Source of the DNA: Massilia sp. NR 4-1
Lineage (GTDB): Bacteria; Pseudomonadota; Gammaproteobacteria; Burkholderiales; Burkholderiaceae_D
Direction of reading: 5' to 3'
Assembly: GCF_001191005.1 (NCBI RefSeq)
Contig: NZ_CP012201.1
Location: 1,984,001 to 2,048,000, forward strand
Length of the DNA stretch: 64,000 bases
Shown: in pieces, positions 1 through 9,421 of the stretch
Layout of the letters: each line of letters begins with the position of its first letter
Numbering within the stretch: the stretch's first letter is position 1
Notes under the pieces: generated by a model
Databases searched by the model: none
The model's input: only the letters and a program-made list of their open reading frames with translations
What the model was told of the DNA's origin: nothing
Made by a program: the position numbers and the translations under genes

Positions 1-26
1 AGGCTGCGCAGCCTGCGGCGCTAGGG

Positions 27-32
27 TATAAT
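27..32 (+). promoter_or_regulatory. Candidate -10 element of the prfB operon
   Basis: A perfect TATAAT hexamer lies 37 bases ahead of the prfB start codon. No good -35 hexamer is visible in the few bases before it; positions 1-14 are a short self-complementary sequence (AGGCTG/CAGCCT) that may end the upstream gene. The -10 assignment is inference from sequence and position. Confidence 0.5.
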
Positions 33-68
33 CCAAGGTTTGATTTCACCATAGAAGACTAGAAGATC

Positions 69-1173
69 ATGGAAGCTGAACGCATCAATTCCCTCTCCGC
101 CCTGCTCGCCGATCTGACGACGCGCGAAGCCGAACTTCGGAGGTATCTTTGACTTCGATAAGAAGTCGGAGAAACTCGAACAACTGAACGCCGAGCTGGA
201 AGACCCGGCGGTCTGGAACGACCCTAAACGCGCCCAGGACATGGGCCGCGAAAAGAAAGCGCTGGAAGGCGTGGTCCTGACCCTGATCAAGGCCGATAAC
301 GACCTGCGCGACATGAACGACCTGTTCGCCATGGCCAAGGAAGAAGGCGACGGCGATACGCTGGAATCGGTCGCGGGCGACGTGTCCGAAATCCAGAAAG
401 TCATCGAATCGATGGAATTCCGCCGGATGTTCAACAATCCGATGGATCCGAACAACTGCTTCATCGACATCCAGGCCGGTGCCGGCGGTACCGAAGCCCA
501 GGACTGGGCCTCCATGCTGCTGCGCCAGTACGTGCGCTATTGCGAGCGCAAGGGCTTCAAGGTCGAGATCATGGAACAGTCGGACGGCGAGGTTGCCGGC
601 ATCAAGACCGCGACCCTGAAAATCGAGGGCGAGTACGCTTACGGCCATCTGCGCACCGAAACCGGCGTGCACCGCCTGGTGCGCAAGTCGCCGTTCGACA
701 GCGCCAACGGCCGCCACACCTCGTTCACCTCGCTCTTCGTCTATCCCGAAGTGGATGATTCGATCGAGATCGAGATCAACCCGGCCGACCTGCGCATCGA
801 TACCTATCGCGCATCGGGCGCCGGCGGTCAGCACATCAACAAGACCGACTCCGCGGTTCGTCTGACCCACGGCCCATCGGGCATCGTGGTGCAGTGCCAG
901 AACGACCGTTCCCAGCACCGCAACAAGGCCGAGGCGATGGAAATGCTGAAGGCCAAGCTGTATGAGCAGGAACTGCGCAAGCGCATGAGCGAGCAGCAGA
1001 AGCTGGAAGACTCCAAGACCGATGTGGGCTGGGGCCACCAGATCCGCTCCTACGTGCTGGACCAGTCGCGCATCAAGGATCTGCGCACCGGCTTCGAAAC
1101 CGGCAATACCAAGAACGTGCTGGACGGCGACCTGGACGATTTCATCTCCGCCTCGCTGAAACAGGGCGTTTAA
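69..1173 (+). CDS. prfB: Peptide chain release factor 2 (programmed +1 frameshift)
   Basis: RF2 recognises UGA and UAA stop codons and triggers peptide release on the ribosome. The ATG at 69 opens 27 codons ending at an in-frame TGA (150-152); reading continues in the +1 frame from GAC at 151 to TAA at 1173, giving about 367 residues, close to the usual 365. The second frame contains the SPF anticodon-like tripeptide (RKSPFDS) that marks RF2 and the catalytic GGQ loop (GAGGQHINKTDS). The reading starting at ATG 241 alone would lack the N-terminal domain, so it is not the true start. The gene leads a run with the HAD phosphatase and lysS, the usual prfB-lysS pairing. Confidence 0.97.
141..153 (+). 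promoter_or_regulatory. RF2 autoregulatory frameshift site
   Basis: The bases AGG TAT CTT TGA C match the known prfB recoding signal: an internal Shine-Dalgarno-like AGG, a slippery CTT codon, and a poorly terminated UGA followed by C. When RF2 is scarce the ribosome slips +1 and completes the protein. The frames before and after join exactly here. Confidence 0.95.
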
Positions 1174-1176
1174 ACG

Positions 1177-1857
1177 ATGAGCCAGACCGTACGCGCTTTC
1201 GTTTTCGATATGGATGGCACGATCGTCGACAATATGGCCTTCCACACCCAGTCGTGGCTGGCCTTTTTCGCGCGCCGCGGCCGCGAAGTCGACGCCGACG
1301 AGTTTTTCCGCACCACCGCCGGCCGCCAGGGCGGGGAAATCATGCGCAGCTATCTGGGCGAACACCTCAGCCACGAGGAAGTCGCCCTGCTCTCGCATGA
1401 GAAGGAAGAACTGTACCGCGAGCTGTACGCGCCGCACCTGGCCACCGTGTCCGGTTTCGATGCGCTGACCGGCGCCGCCCGCGCCGACGGCGTGAAACTG
1501 GCCGTGGCCAGCGCCGCGCCGCCGTCGAATATCGACTTCACGCTGGACGGTCTGGATCTGCGCCACCGCTTCGACACCGTGGTCTGCGCCGCCGACGTGG
1601 AACGCGGCAAGCCGCATCCCGATGGTTTCCTGCTGGCGGCCCAGCGCTGCGGCGCCGCGCCCGAGCACTGCATCGTGTTCGAGGACGCGCCGCTGGGCGT
1701 GGAAGCGGCGCGCCGCGCCGGCATGCGCGCCGTGGTGCTGACCACCACCCTGCCGGCCGAAGCATTTGCGGAGTTCGACAATGTGATCTGCATTGCGCGC
1801 GACTTCAGCGAACTGAATATCGCCGAGCTGTTTGCCAGCAGCCCGGCCACCAACTAA
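1177..1857 (+). CDS. HAD-superfamily hydrolase, beta-phosphoglucomutase-like subgroup
   Basis: A 226-residue haloacid dehalogenase-fold phosphatase or mutase. The N-terminal motif FDMDGTIVDN holds the catalytic aspartates of motif I; the C-terminal half has the GKPHPDGF and FEDAPLGVEAARRAGM motifs typical of the phosphoglucomutase/phosphoglycolate phosphatase-like subgroup. A helical cap lies between motifs I and II. Substrate cannot be read from sequence. It starts 3 bases after the prfB stop and 28 bases before lysS, so it is probably co-transcribed with them. Confidence 0.85.
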   Translation: MSQTVRAFVFDMDGTIVDNMAFHTQSWLAFFARRGREVDADEFFRTTAGRQGGEIMRSYLGEHLSHEEVALLSHEKEELYRELYAPHLATVSGFDALTGAARADGVKLAVASAAPPSNIDFTLDGLDLRHRFDTVVCAADVERGKPHPDGFLLAAQRCGAAPEHCIVFEDAPLGVEAARRAGMRAVVLTTTLPAEAFAEFDNVICIARDFSELNIAELFASSPATN

Positions 1858-1885
1858 ATAACACCCCTCAACACCAGACTAGATC

Positions 1886-3415
1886 ATGACTACGGAAATC
1901 CAAGAACAGGCAGCAGGCCCGGACGACAACAAAATCATCGCCGAGCGCCGTGCCAAGCTGGCAGCCATCCGCGCCCAGGGCGTGGCCTTCCCGAACGACT
2001 TCGTGCCGCAGCATAAGGCCGCCGACCTGCACCTGCAATACGGCGAGAAGACGCGCGAAGAGCTGGAAGCCAATCCGGTGACCGTGGTCCTGGCTGGCCG
2101 CATGATGCTGAAGCGCGAAGCCGGCAAGAAAGCCGCTTTCGCCACCCTGCAGGATTCCTCCGGCGCCAAATGCGACGGCCGCATCCAGATCTACGCAACC
2201 ATGGACCTGACCGGCGAAGCCGCGATGGAAGCGCTGCACCACTACGACCTGGGCGACATCCTGGGCGTGCGCGGCACCCTGTTCAAGACCAAGACCGACG
2301 AGCTGACCATCAAGGTTACGGAACTGCGCCTGATCACCAAGTCGCTGCGTCCGCTGCCGGATAAATTCCACGGCCTGGCCGACCAGGAAACCAAGTACCG
2401 CCAGCGCTACGTGGACCTGATCATGAACGAGGAAACCCGCCGCACCTTCAAGGCGCGCACCGCGGCCATGTCCTCGATCCGCCGCTTCATGGAAAAGAAC
2501 GATTTCATGGAAGTGGAAACCCCGATGCTGCACCCGATTCCGGGCGGCGCGGCGGCCAAGCCTTTCATCACCCACCACAATGCGCTGGACATGCAGATGT
2601 ATCTGCGTATCGCGCCTGAGCTGTACCTGAAGCGCCTGGTGGTGGGCGGCTTCGACCGCGTGTTCGAGATCAACCGCAACTTCCGCAACGAAGGCGTGTC
2701 GGTCCGTCACAACCCTGAATTCACGATGATGGAGTTCTACGCGGCCTACACCGATTACAAATGGCTGATGGACTTCACCGAAGCCGTGATCCGCCAGGCC
2801 GCCGTCGACGCCCATGGCAGCGCCGTGCTGACCTATGGCGGCCGCGAGCTGGACCTGTCCAAGCCCTTCCACCGCCTGACCATCGTCGGCGCCATCAACA
2901 AGTACGCGCCGCACTACACCGAGGCGCAGCTGAACGATATGGACTTCCTGAAGGCCGAGCTGCTGAAATTCGGCGTCAAGCCTTTCGCCACCGCCGGCCT
3001 GGGCGCGCTGCAACTGGCGCTGTTCGAGGAAACCGCGGAAGCCCAGCTGTGGGAACCGACCTATATCATCGACTACCCGGTCGAAGTGTCGCCGCTGGCG
3101 CGCGCCTCCGACACCCGTCCAGGCGTCACCGAGCGCTTCGAGCTGTTCATGGTGGGCCGCGAAATCGCCAACGGCTTCTCGGAGCTGAACGATGCGGAAG
3201 ACCAGTCGGCCCGCTTCCTGTCGCAGGTTGAGGCCAAGGACGCCGGCGATGAAGAGGCGATGTACTACGACGCCGACTACATCCGCGCGCTGGAATACGG
3301 CATGCCGCCAGCCGGCGGTTGCGGCATCGGCATCGACCGCCTGATGATGCTGCTGACCGATTCGCCGAATATCCGCGACGTGTTGCTCTTCCCCCACCTG
3401 CGCCGCGAAGACTGA
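1886..3415 (+). CDS. lysS: Lysine--tRNA ligase, class II
   Basis: Charges tRNA-Lys with lysine using ATP in the cytoplasm. The 509-residue product has an N-terminal OB-fold anticodon-binding domain (about residues 60-170) and a class II catalytic core: motif 2 (FEINRNFRNEGVSVRHNPEF) and motif 3 (GCGIGIDRLMML) are clear. Length matches bacterial LysRS. It closes the prfB operon and is followed 20 bases later by a strong terminator. Confidence 0.97.
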   Translation: MTTEIQEQAAGPDDNKIIAERRAKLAAIRAQGVAFPNDFVPQHKAADLHLQYGEKTREELEANPVTVVLAGRMMLKREAGKKAAFATLQDSSGAKCDGRIQIYATMDLTGEAAMEALHHYDLGDILGVRGTLFKTKTDELTIKVTELRLITKSLRPLPDKFHGLADQETKYRQRYVDLIMNEETRRTFKARTAAMSSIRRFMEKNDFMEVETPMLHPIPGGAAAKPFITHHNALDMQMYLRIAPELYLKRLVVGGFDRVFEINRNFRNEGVSVRHNPEFTMMEFYAAYTDYKWLMDFTEAVIRQAAVDAHGSAVLTYGGRELDLSKPFHRLTIVGAINKYAPHYTEAQLNDMDFLKAELLKFGVKPFATAGLGALQLALFEETAEAQLWEPTYIIDYPVEVSPLARASDTRPGVTERFELFMVGREIANGFSELNDAEDQSARFLSQVEAKDAGDEEAMYYDADYIRALEYGMPPAGGCGIGIDRLMMLLTDSPNIRDVLLFPHLRRED

Positions 3416-3434
3416 TCCCGCAGCGCAGCAAGTG

Positions 3435-3472
3435 TAAAAAAGCCGCCCGGCCCCGTGCCGCGCGGCTTTTTT
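3435..3472 (+). terminator. Rho-independent terminator after lysS
   Basis: Inverted repeat AAAAAAGCCGC ... GCGGCTTTTTT around a GC-rich loop, ending in a T tract, lies just after the lysS stop. The A/T tracts on both sides mean it could also work for the convergent ppnN gene. Confidence 0.85.
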
Positions 3473-3555
3473 CATGCCGTTCGATTAAGCTCAGCTGACC
3501 TGAAGTGAAGCGGCTGATCGAACGCCGCAACGCGTCCGGCCAGCCGCGCCAAGGC

Positions 3556-4926
3556 TTACTGCACGATGCGGTAGCAAGGCGTGTAAGCCTTGCCAGCCAG
3601 CTTCATGCGGCTTTGCGCCACGAAGGAAGCCAGCAGCGCATCCATCGGCCCCATGATCGCGGCATCGCCATGGATTTCGAAGTGGCCGTACTTCTCGATG
3701 GCGCGGATGCCGTCATCCTTCACATTGCCCGCCACCACGCCCGAGAACGCGCGCCGCAACTGGGCCGCCAGCAGGTGGGTCGGCTGGTTCTTGTGCAGGC
3801 TCAGGTTGCGCATATTCTCGTGCGTCGGCGTGAAGGGACGCTGGAACTCCTCGTCGATCTTCAATGCCCAATTGAAGTAGTAAGCATCGCTGCGCGCCTT
3901 GCGGAACTCGCGCACCAGCTTGATGCCGTCGACCATTTCCTTCGCCACCAGCTCGGGATCGTCGACGATGATCTTGTAGCGCTGCTGCGCCTTCTCGCCC
4001 AGCGTGCGGCCGATGAAGTCATTGATCTGCACGAAGTACTCGCGCGAAGATTCCGGTCCGGTGAAGATCAGCGGGAAAGGCAAGTCCTCGTTATCCGGAT
4101 GCAGCAGGATGCCGAGGATATACAGGATTTCCTCCGCCGTGCCCGCGCCGCCCGGGAAGACTACGATGCCGTGGCCCGTGCGCACAAAGGCTTCCAGCCG
4201 CTTTTCGATGTCCGGCATGATGACCAGATCGTTGACGATGGGATTGGGCGATTCGGCCGCGATAATGCCCGGCTCCGTGATGCCCAGATAGCGTCCGGCG
4301 CCAAAGCGCTGCTTGGCGTGGCCGATGGTGGCGCCCTTCATCGGCCCCTTCATTGCGCCCGGCCCGCAGCCGGTGCAGATATCCAGCCCGCGCAAGCCCA
4401 TCTGATACCCCACCTCTTTCGAGTAATTGTATTCGGCGCGGTTGATCGAGTGGCCGCCCCAGCACACCACCAGGTTCGGATTGAGCTGCGGCTGCAGCAC
4501 ATTGGCATTGCGCAGGATATGGAAAACAGCATCGGTGATGCCTTCCGAGCGCCCCAGGTCGAACTTGGGATTGTCCGTCACCTCATTGCTGACAAAAACG
4601 ATGTCGCGCAGCACGGCAAACAGGTGCTCGTGAATGCCCTTGATCATCTTGCCATCCACAAAAGCAATGGCCGGCGCCCCCTTGATCTCCAGCTTGATGC
4701 CGCGTTCGCGCTGCAAGATATTGATGTCAAACGAAGCGAAACGCTCCAGCAACTCCTTTCCATCGTCGATCGTGCTGCCGCAATTGAGCACCGCCAAGGC
4801 GCAGTTGCGGAAGATGTTATACAGCCCGCCCTTGCCGGAGTCGAGCAGCTTATTTACTTCGGCCTTGGACAGTACTTCCAGCTTGCCTTCAGGCGAAATC
4901 AGGGTATCGACAACGTCATGTTCCAT
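3556..4926 (-). CDS. ppnN: Nucleotide 5'-monophosphate nucleosidase PpnN (LOG family)
   Basis: Cleaves the N-glycosidic bond of purine and pyrimidine nucleoside monophosphates to base plus ribose 5-phosphate, a salvage enzyme that binds (p)ppGpp in E. coli. The central LOG domain carries the PGGAGTAEE motif (VVFPGGAGTAEEILYILG), flanked by the N- and C-terminal domains of the long YgdH-type proteins. I take the ATG at 4926 (MEHDVVDTL), giving 456 residues against 454 in E. coli; an AAGGA lies 11 bases upstream. A longer reading to 5064 would add an unlikely N-terminal tail. It is divergent from the POT transporter. Confidence 0.92.
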   Translation of the reverse strand: MEHDVVDTLISPEGKLEVLSKAEVNKLLDSGKGGLYNIFRNCALAVLNCGSTIDDGKELLERFASFDINILQRERGIKLEIKGAPAIAFVDGKMIKGIHEHLFAVLRDIVFVSNEVTDNPKFDLGRSEGITDAVFHILRNANVLQPQLNPNLVVCWGGHSINRAEYNYSKEVGYQMGLRGLDICTGCGPGAMKGPMKGATIGHAKQRFGAGRYLGITEPGIIAAESPNPIVNDLVIMPDIEKRLEAFVRTGHGIVVFPGGAGTAEEILYILGILLHPDNEDLPFPLIFTGPESSREYFVQINDFIGRTLGEKAQQRYKIIVDDPELVAKEMVDGIKLVREFRKARSDAYYFNWALKIDEEFQRPFTPTHENMRNLSLHKNQPTHLLAAQLRRAFSGVVAGNVKDDGIRAIEKYGHFEIHGDAAIMGPMDALLASFVAQSRMKLAGKAYTPCYRIVQ

Positions 4927-5073
4927 GGTGCGAATAATCCTTTTTTGTTGCGGGGCACAACAGCTGTGTCCACAGCACCAATATACGACATCTGAGGGTT
5001 TCGTGGTGGAATGTATATATTGCAAACGAGTTAATAAAAAGTTCACAATGCTGCAGGGCAGCATGTGAATTTG

Positions 5074-5101
5074 GTGACATTTCCAAATGGTGGATTACAA
5101 T
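5074..5101 (+). promoter_or_regulatory. Candidate promoter of the POT transporter
   Basis: GTGACA (5074-5079) and TACAAT (5096-5101) are separated by 16 bases and end 26 bases before the start codon at 5128. This resembles a sigma-70 promoter; inference only. Confidence 0.4.
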
Positions 5102-5127
5102 GGCGGCTTTTTTGCAGGAGAAGCCGC

Positions 5128-6633
5128 ATGAGCGGTGCAAGCAACCCTACCACGGAAGTCGCAATCCCTGAGTTCAAGCAGATCATGGGTCACCCCAGTC
5201 CGCTCTGGATGTTGTTCATGTCCGAATTCTGGGAACGCTTCGCGTTCTACGGCATTCGCTGGGCCTTGGTGCTCTACATCGTGTCGCAGTTCTATGGCGG
5301 CGATGCAGCGGGCCAATCGGCAGCCAACCTGACTTACGGCTCCTACCTCGCACTGGTGTATGCGGGCGCCCTGTTCGGCGGCTTCGTCGCCGACCGCGTG
5401 CTCGGCTACCAGCGTTCGATCCTGGTTGGCGCCAGCTTCATGGCGGCCGGCCTGTTCATGATCGCCCTGCCCGATCCGAATATCTTCAAGCTCGGTCTGG
5501 CCACCATCATCGTCGGCAACGGCATGTTCAAACCGAACATCTCGACCATGGTCGGCAAGCTGTACGCCATCCATGACACCCGCCGTGACTCCGGCTTCAC
5601 CATCTTCTACATGGGCATCAACGTCGGCGGCTTCCTGGCCCCGATCTTCACCCAGCTGCTGGCGCAGAAGATCTTCGCCACCGGCGACACCCCGGCCTAC
5701 AAGATCGTGTTCATCTCGGCCGGCATCGGCATGCTGATCAGCCTGTGCTGGTTCTACGTCGGCCGCCGTTCGCTGAAAGGCATCGGCGAACCTGCGCCGG
5801 AAGCGCGCAGCCCGATGCGCATCGTCTACGTGGTGCTCGGCTCGCTGGCCGTGATCCCGCTCGTATACTCGCTGCTGGCCCTGGGCGCCGACGCCCTGCA
5901 AGGCATCCTGACCGTGATGTTCGTGATCCTGGCTGTCATGCTGATCGTCGAAGGCGTGCGCAACGGCAAGGTGGCGCGCGACAAAGTGATCGCCATGATG
6001 CTGATCTTCGCCTTCAACATCCTGTTCTGGTGCTTCTTCGAACAGGCAGGCAGTTCCTTCACCTTCCTGGCCGAGAACATCGTCGACCGCAAGCTGGGTG
6101 AATTCGTCTTCCCGACCGCCTGGTTCCAGAGCGTGAACTCGATCGCCATCATCTTCTTCGCGCCGGTCGTGGCCGCGATCTGGGTGATGCTGGGCCGCCG
6201 CAATATGAACCCATCGATCCCGCGCAAATTCGGCCTGGGCCTGCTGGGCAACGGCCTGGCCTTCGGCCTGCTGATGTTCGCCCTGTCCTCGCTGGTGGAC
6301 GACAGCGGCAAGGTGCCGTTCTGGACCCTGTTCATGGTCTACGTGATCCAGTCGATTGGCGAGCTGTGCCTGTCGCCGATCGGCCTGTCGATGGTGACCA
6401 AGCTGGCGCCAACGCGTCTGGTCGGCATGGGCATGGGCGGCTGGTTCCTGTCCACCGGCATCGGCAACAACCTGTCCGGCATGTTCGCCTCCCACGTCAG
6501 CGGCGAAAGCGGCATGTCGGTGGCTTCGGCCCTGTCCGGCTACACCTTCGGCTTCTACTCGCTGGTCGGCGGCGGCGTCATCCTGTTCCTGATCGCACCG
6601 CTGATCCAGAAACTGATGCACGGCGTGAAATAA
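5128..6633 (+). CDS. POT/PTR2 family proton-dependent oligopeptide transporter
   Basis: Inner-membrane major-facilitator protein that imports di- and tripeptides with protons. The 501-residue sequence has the N-terminal ExxERFxxYG proton-coupling motif (EFWERFAFYGIRW) and the PTR2 signature around FYMGINVGGFLAPI, with about twelve to fourteen hydrophobic helices. The ATG at 5128 has GGAG eight bases upstream (5117-5120); the open frame reaches back to 5065 but that part is the promoter region. A terminator follows the stop. Confidence 0.92.
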   Translation: MSGASNPTTEVAIPEFKQIMGHPSPLWMLFMSEFWERFAFYGIRWALVLYIVSQFYGGDAAGQSAANLTYGSYLALVYAGALFGGFVADRVLGYQRSILVGASFMAAGLFMIALPDPNIFKLGLATIIVGNGMFKPNISTMVGKLYAIHDTRRDSGFTIFYMGINVGGFLAPIFTQLLAQKIFATGDTPAYKIVFISAGIGMLISLCWFYVGRRSLKGIGEPAPEARSPMRIVYVVLGSLAVIPLVYSLLALGADALQGILTVMFVILAVMLIVEGVRNGKVARDKVIAMMLIFAFNILFWCFFEQAGSSFTFLAENIVDRKLGEFVFPTAWFQSVNSIAIIFFAPVVAAIWVMLGRRNMNPSIPRKFGLGLLGNGLAFGLLMFALSSLVDDSGKVPFWTLFMVYVIQSIGELCLSPIGLSMVTKLAPTRLVGMGMGGWFLSTGIGNNLSGMFASHVSGESGMSVASALSGYTFGFYSLVGGGVILFLIAPLIQKLMHGVK

Positions 6634-6658
6634 GCGCAGCGCGCAGCGCAAACAGTAA

Positions 6659-6684
6659 GGGCAGCCTGCGGGCTGCCCTTTTTC
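6659..6684 (+). terminator. Rho-independent terminator after the POT transporter
   Basis: GGGCAGCC ... GGCTGCCC with a four-base loop followed by five T residues, 25 bases after the transporter stop. Confidence 0.85.
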
Positions 6685-6690
6685 ATTGCT

Positions 6691-6739
6691 GAGTCCGTGT
6701 CCGGTTTTGGGGCCAGACCCCAAAATCGGACACGGGCTC
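6691..6739. repeat. Dispersed palindromic repeat, copy 1
   Basis: A 49-base near-perfect palindrome with arms GAGTCCGTGTCCGGTTTTGG and its complement. It lies between the convergent ends of the POT transporter and glpD. Related copies are at 34252, 40741 and 40836. No gene overlaps it. Confidence 0.9.
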
Positions 6740-6805
6740 GGCTATGCGAGCATTAAGTCAGGCAGCAAAGCGGACGGGACGGCCATCCGGCAGCCTCGGC
6801 CATGG

Positions 6806-8338
6806 TTAGCGGATGGGAGGCTGGGCGGTGAGCCAGGCGTCGAGGCGGGCTTCGGCGCCGGGGGCGAGGTGCAGGCCAAGCTTGGAGCGGCGCCAGAGGA
6901 TGTCGGCGGCGCTGATGGCCCACTCATAGCGGCGCAGGTAATTCACTTCGGCGGCGTAGAGGCCGGGCAGGATTTCTTCGCCCATGTCGGCCATGGCGTG
7001 GCAGTCGGCCAGCACGGTGTGGATGCGGGTGCCGTAGGCGCGGGCATAGCGCGCGACCAGGGCGGGCGCGAGCCAGGCGTATTTGAGCTGGCTGGCGGCG
7101 ATCCATTGGCTGAATTCGCGCACAGAGCGGTTTTGCGGTTCGGCCCCATACAGGTCGCCGCCGGGCAGACAGACCTTGCCGGTCCAGCCGCGCTGGGGAC
7201 TGCCCAGGCTGTGGCATATCTTGTCGACCGCTTCTTCGGCCAGCTTGCGGAAGGTGGTGATCTTGCCGCCGAAGACACTCAGCACCGGCGGGCCATTGCT
7301 GTCGATCTCGAAGCGATAATCGCGGGTGACGGCCTTGGCATCGGCCGCCTCGTCTTCCACCAGCGGGCGCACGCCGGCATAGGTCCACACCACGTCGGCA
7401 GGCCGCACAGGTTCGTTAAAGTAGTGACTGGCGACCTGGCACAGGTAGCCGATTTCGCTTTCGCCGATAGCGACCTGGCCTGGGTCACCTTCGTAGGTGA
7501 CGTCGGTGGTGCCGATCAGCGTGAAATCGCGTTCGTAGGGAATGGCGAAGACGATGCGGCCGTCGTTATGCTGGAAGATATAAGCGTAATCGTGTTCGAA
7601 GATGCGGCGCACCACGATATGGCTGCCTTTGATCAGGCGCAGTTGGCCATCCATCGGCTTTTGCAGCACGTCCTGAACCAGATGCGCGGCCCAGGGACCG
7701 GCAGCATTCACCAGATAGCGCGCGCTCACGGTCTGCTCGCTGCCGTCCTGCAGGCGCAACCTCGCTTGCCAGCGCTCGCCCGCGCGGCGCGCGCCGAGGA
7801 AGGTGGTGCGCGTCATGATGCGCGCGCCCTTCTCGCAAGCATCGCGGGCGTTCAGCACCACCAGGCGGGCATCGTCCACCCAACCGTCGGAGTATTCAAA
7901 GCCGCGTGTGAATTCTCGCTTGAGCGGACGTCCGGCGGCGTGGCAGGAGAAGTTGATGCCGCGCGAGCCAGGCAGCAGCTCGCGCCGCGCCAGCGCGTCA
8001 TACAGCATCAGGCCCGCCCGAATCAGCAGCGCCGGACGCTGGCCGCGCGCATGCGGCATCACAAAACGCATCGGCCACATGATATGGGGCGCGCTGCGCA
8101 GCAGGACTTCGCGTTCGATCAGGGCTTTGCGCACCAGGCCGAATTCGTAGTATTCGAGATAGCGCAGGCCGCCGTGTATCAGCTTGGTCGAGGCCGACGA
8201 AGTATGCGAGGCCAGGTCATCCTTTTCGCACAGGACGGCGCACAGCCCGCGCCCCGCCGCATCGCGCGCAATGCCCACACCGTTGATGCCGCCGCCTACG
8301 ATCAATACATCGCAATCGATGTCCTGTTCCGCCGCCAT
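6806..8338 (-). CDS. glpD: Aerobic glycerol-3-phosphate dehydrogenase (FAD)
   Basis: Oxidises sn-glycerol 3-phosphate to dihydroxyacetone phosphate and passes electrons to the quinone pool at the inner membrane. The N-terminus carries the FAD dinucleotide-binding motif (VLIVGGGINGVGIARDAAGRG), followed by TSSASTKLIHGGLRYLE, the signature of the GlpD family. The ATG at 8338 (MAAEQDIDC) gives 510 residues, near the 501 of E. coli; the upstream extension to 8395 is not conserved in character. A LysR gene ends 60 bases upstream on the same strand; no glpF, glpK or glpR is nearby. Confidence 0.94.
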   Translation of the reverse strand: MAAEQDIDCDVLIVGGGINGVGIARDAAGRGLCAVLCEKDDLASHTSSASTKLIHGGLRYLEYYEFGLVRKALIEREVLLRSAPHIMWPMRFVMPHARGQRPALLIRAGLMLYDALARRELLPGSRGINFSCHAAGRPLKREFTRGFEYSDGWVDDARLVVLNARDACEKGARIMTRTTFLGARRAGERWQARLRLQDGSEQTVSARYLVNAAGPWAAHLVQDVLQKPMDGQLRLIKGSHIVVRRIFEHDYAYIFQHNDGRIVFAIPYERDFTLIGTTDVTYEGDPGQVAIGESEIGYLCQVASHYFNEPVRPADVVWTYAGVRPLVEDEAADAKAVTRDYRFEIDSNGPPVLSVFGGKITTFRKLAEEAVDKICHSLGSPQRGWTGKVCLPGGDLYGAEPQNRSVREFSQWIAASQLKYAWLAPALVARYARAYGTRIHTVLADCHAMADMGEEILPGLYAAEVNYLRRYEWAISAADILWRRSKLGLHLAPGAEARLDAWLTAQPPIR

Positions 8339-8398
8339 ACCTTCCCCAGCACTGTCAATACGCACAAGATACGCTAAATTGTATGCAGTAAGCAACTA

Positions 8399-9316
8399 TC
8401 ATCCCTGCGCCACGTCCCATTCGTTGAGCATGACGCCCATGGCGGCCATCTCTTCCTCCAGCCACTCGCGCAGCCGGCGTATGCGCGGCGCGGCCTCCTT
8501 GCCGCGCGCCGTCAGGAAGCGGTAGCCCGAGGCGTAAGGCGCACTGCGCGCCCGCAACAGGCGCAGGACGCCGTTTTGCACATCCTCATGAACCATGGCG
8601 AAAGCCACCACCGCCACGCCCTGCCCCGCCGCCGCCGCCTGCGCCAGCAGGCCGGAATGACTGAAGCTGCGGGCGAACTGCAGGCGCGGATTGCGCACGC
8701 CGTTGGCCTGCATGAAACGCATCCATAGCTCGCTGTCGCCTTCGCACAGCAGCGGCAGCTGCGCCAGGTCGCCCAGCTCCAGGCTATCGCGGCCGGGCGG
8801 CAGCAGGCCGGGGCTGTACACCGCCACCAGCCTTTCGCTGAAGATCAGATCGGGATCGCCAGGCTGGAAGGGACCGTGGCGGATGGCGACATCGATGCCG
8901 CCCGCATCCAGGTTCACCTGCCTGTCGTTGGAGTCGATGCGGATGTCCAGCTCGGGATGAAGGCGGGTAAAGCGCGGCAGGCGCGGCACCAGCCACTTAT
9001 AGGCAAACGAGTGGGTGCAGGAGATGCGCAGCAGCGCGGCATCTTCATCCTCCTGCAAAGCGGCACACTTGTCGCGCAGCTCGGTCAGCACCTGGGCCAC
9101 GGTGGCGGCGAATTCGGCGCCCTTCTCCGTCAGCTGAACCTGGCGCGTCTGGCGCACGAACAGGGGAAAGCCCAGCTCCTCTTCCAGCGTTTTGATCTGC
9201 TGGCTGATGGCTGCTGGAGTCTTGTGCAGCTCTTCCGCCGCGCGCTTGAAACTGCCCCAGCGCGCCGCGCTATTGAAGTCGATCAGCCCCGAGAGGCTGC
9301 GCAAAGGCCTGCCCAT
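8399..9316 (-). CDS. LysR-type transcriptional regulator, GcvA-like
   Basis: A 305-residue regulator: N-terminal winged helix-turn-helix (about residues 10-65, AARWGSFKRAAEELHKTPAAISQQIKTLE in segments) and a type 2 periplasmic-binding-like effector domain. The sequence SCTHSFAYKWLVPRLPRFTRLHPELDIRI is typical of the GcvA/AmpR branch. It is divergent from the reductase-LysE pair (105-base gap), the usual place for a LysR target, and is also 60 bases upstream of glpD on its own strand. Effector unknown. Confidence 0.88.
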   Translation of the reverse strand: MGRPLRSLSGLIDFNSAARWGSFKRAAEELHKTPAAISQQIKTLEEELGFPLFVRQTRQVQLTEKGAEFAATVAQVLTELRDKCAALQEDEDAALLRISCTHSFAYKWLVPRLPRFTRLHPELDIRIDSNDRQVNLDAGGIDVAIRHGPFQPGDPDLIFSERLVAVYSPGLLPPGRDSLELGDLAQLPLLCEGDSELWMRFMQANGVRNPRLQFARSFSHSGLLAQAAAAGQGVAVVAFAMVHEDVQNGVLRLLRARSAPYASGYRFLTARGKEAAPRIRRLREWLEEEMAAMGVMLNEWDVAQG

Positions 9317-9421
9317 GCAATCCTCGTAAATTAGAAAAACTTACTTGTTACCGGCAATATTTCTCGTTTGCCGCCATCCCGCTCCCACAGGAACAATACC
9401 AGCATCTAACAGGAGGATAGC

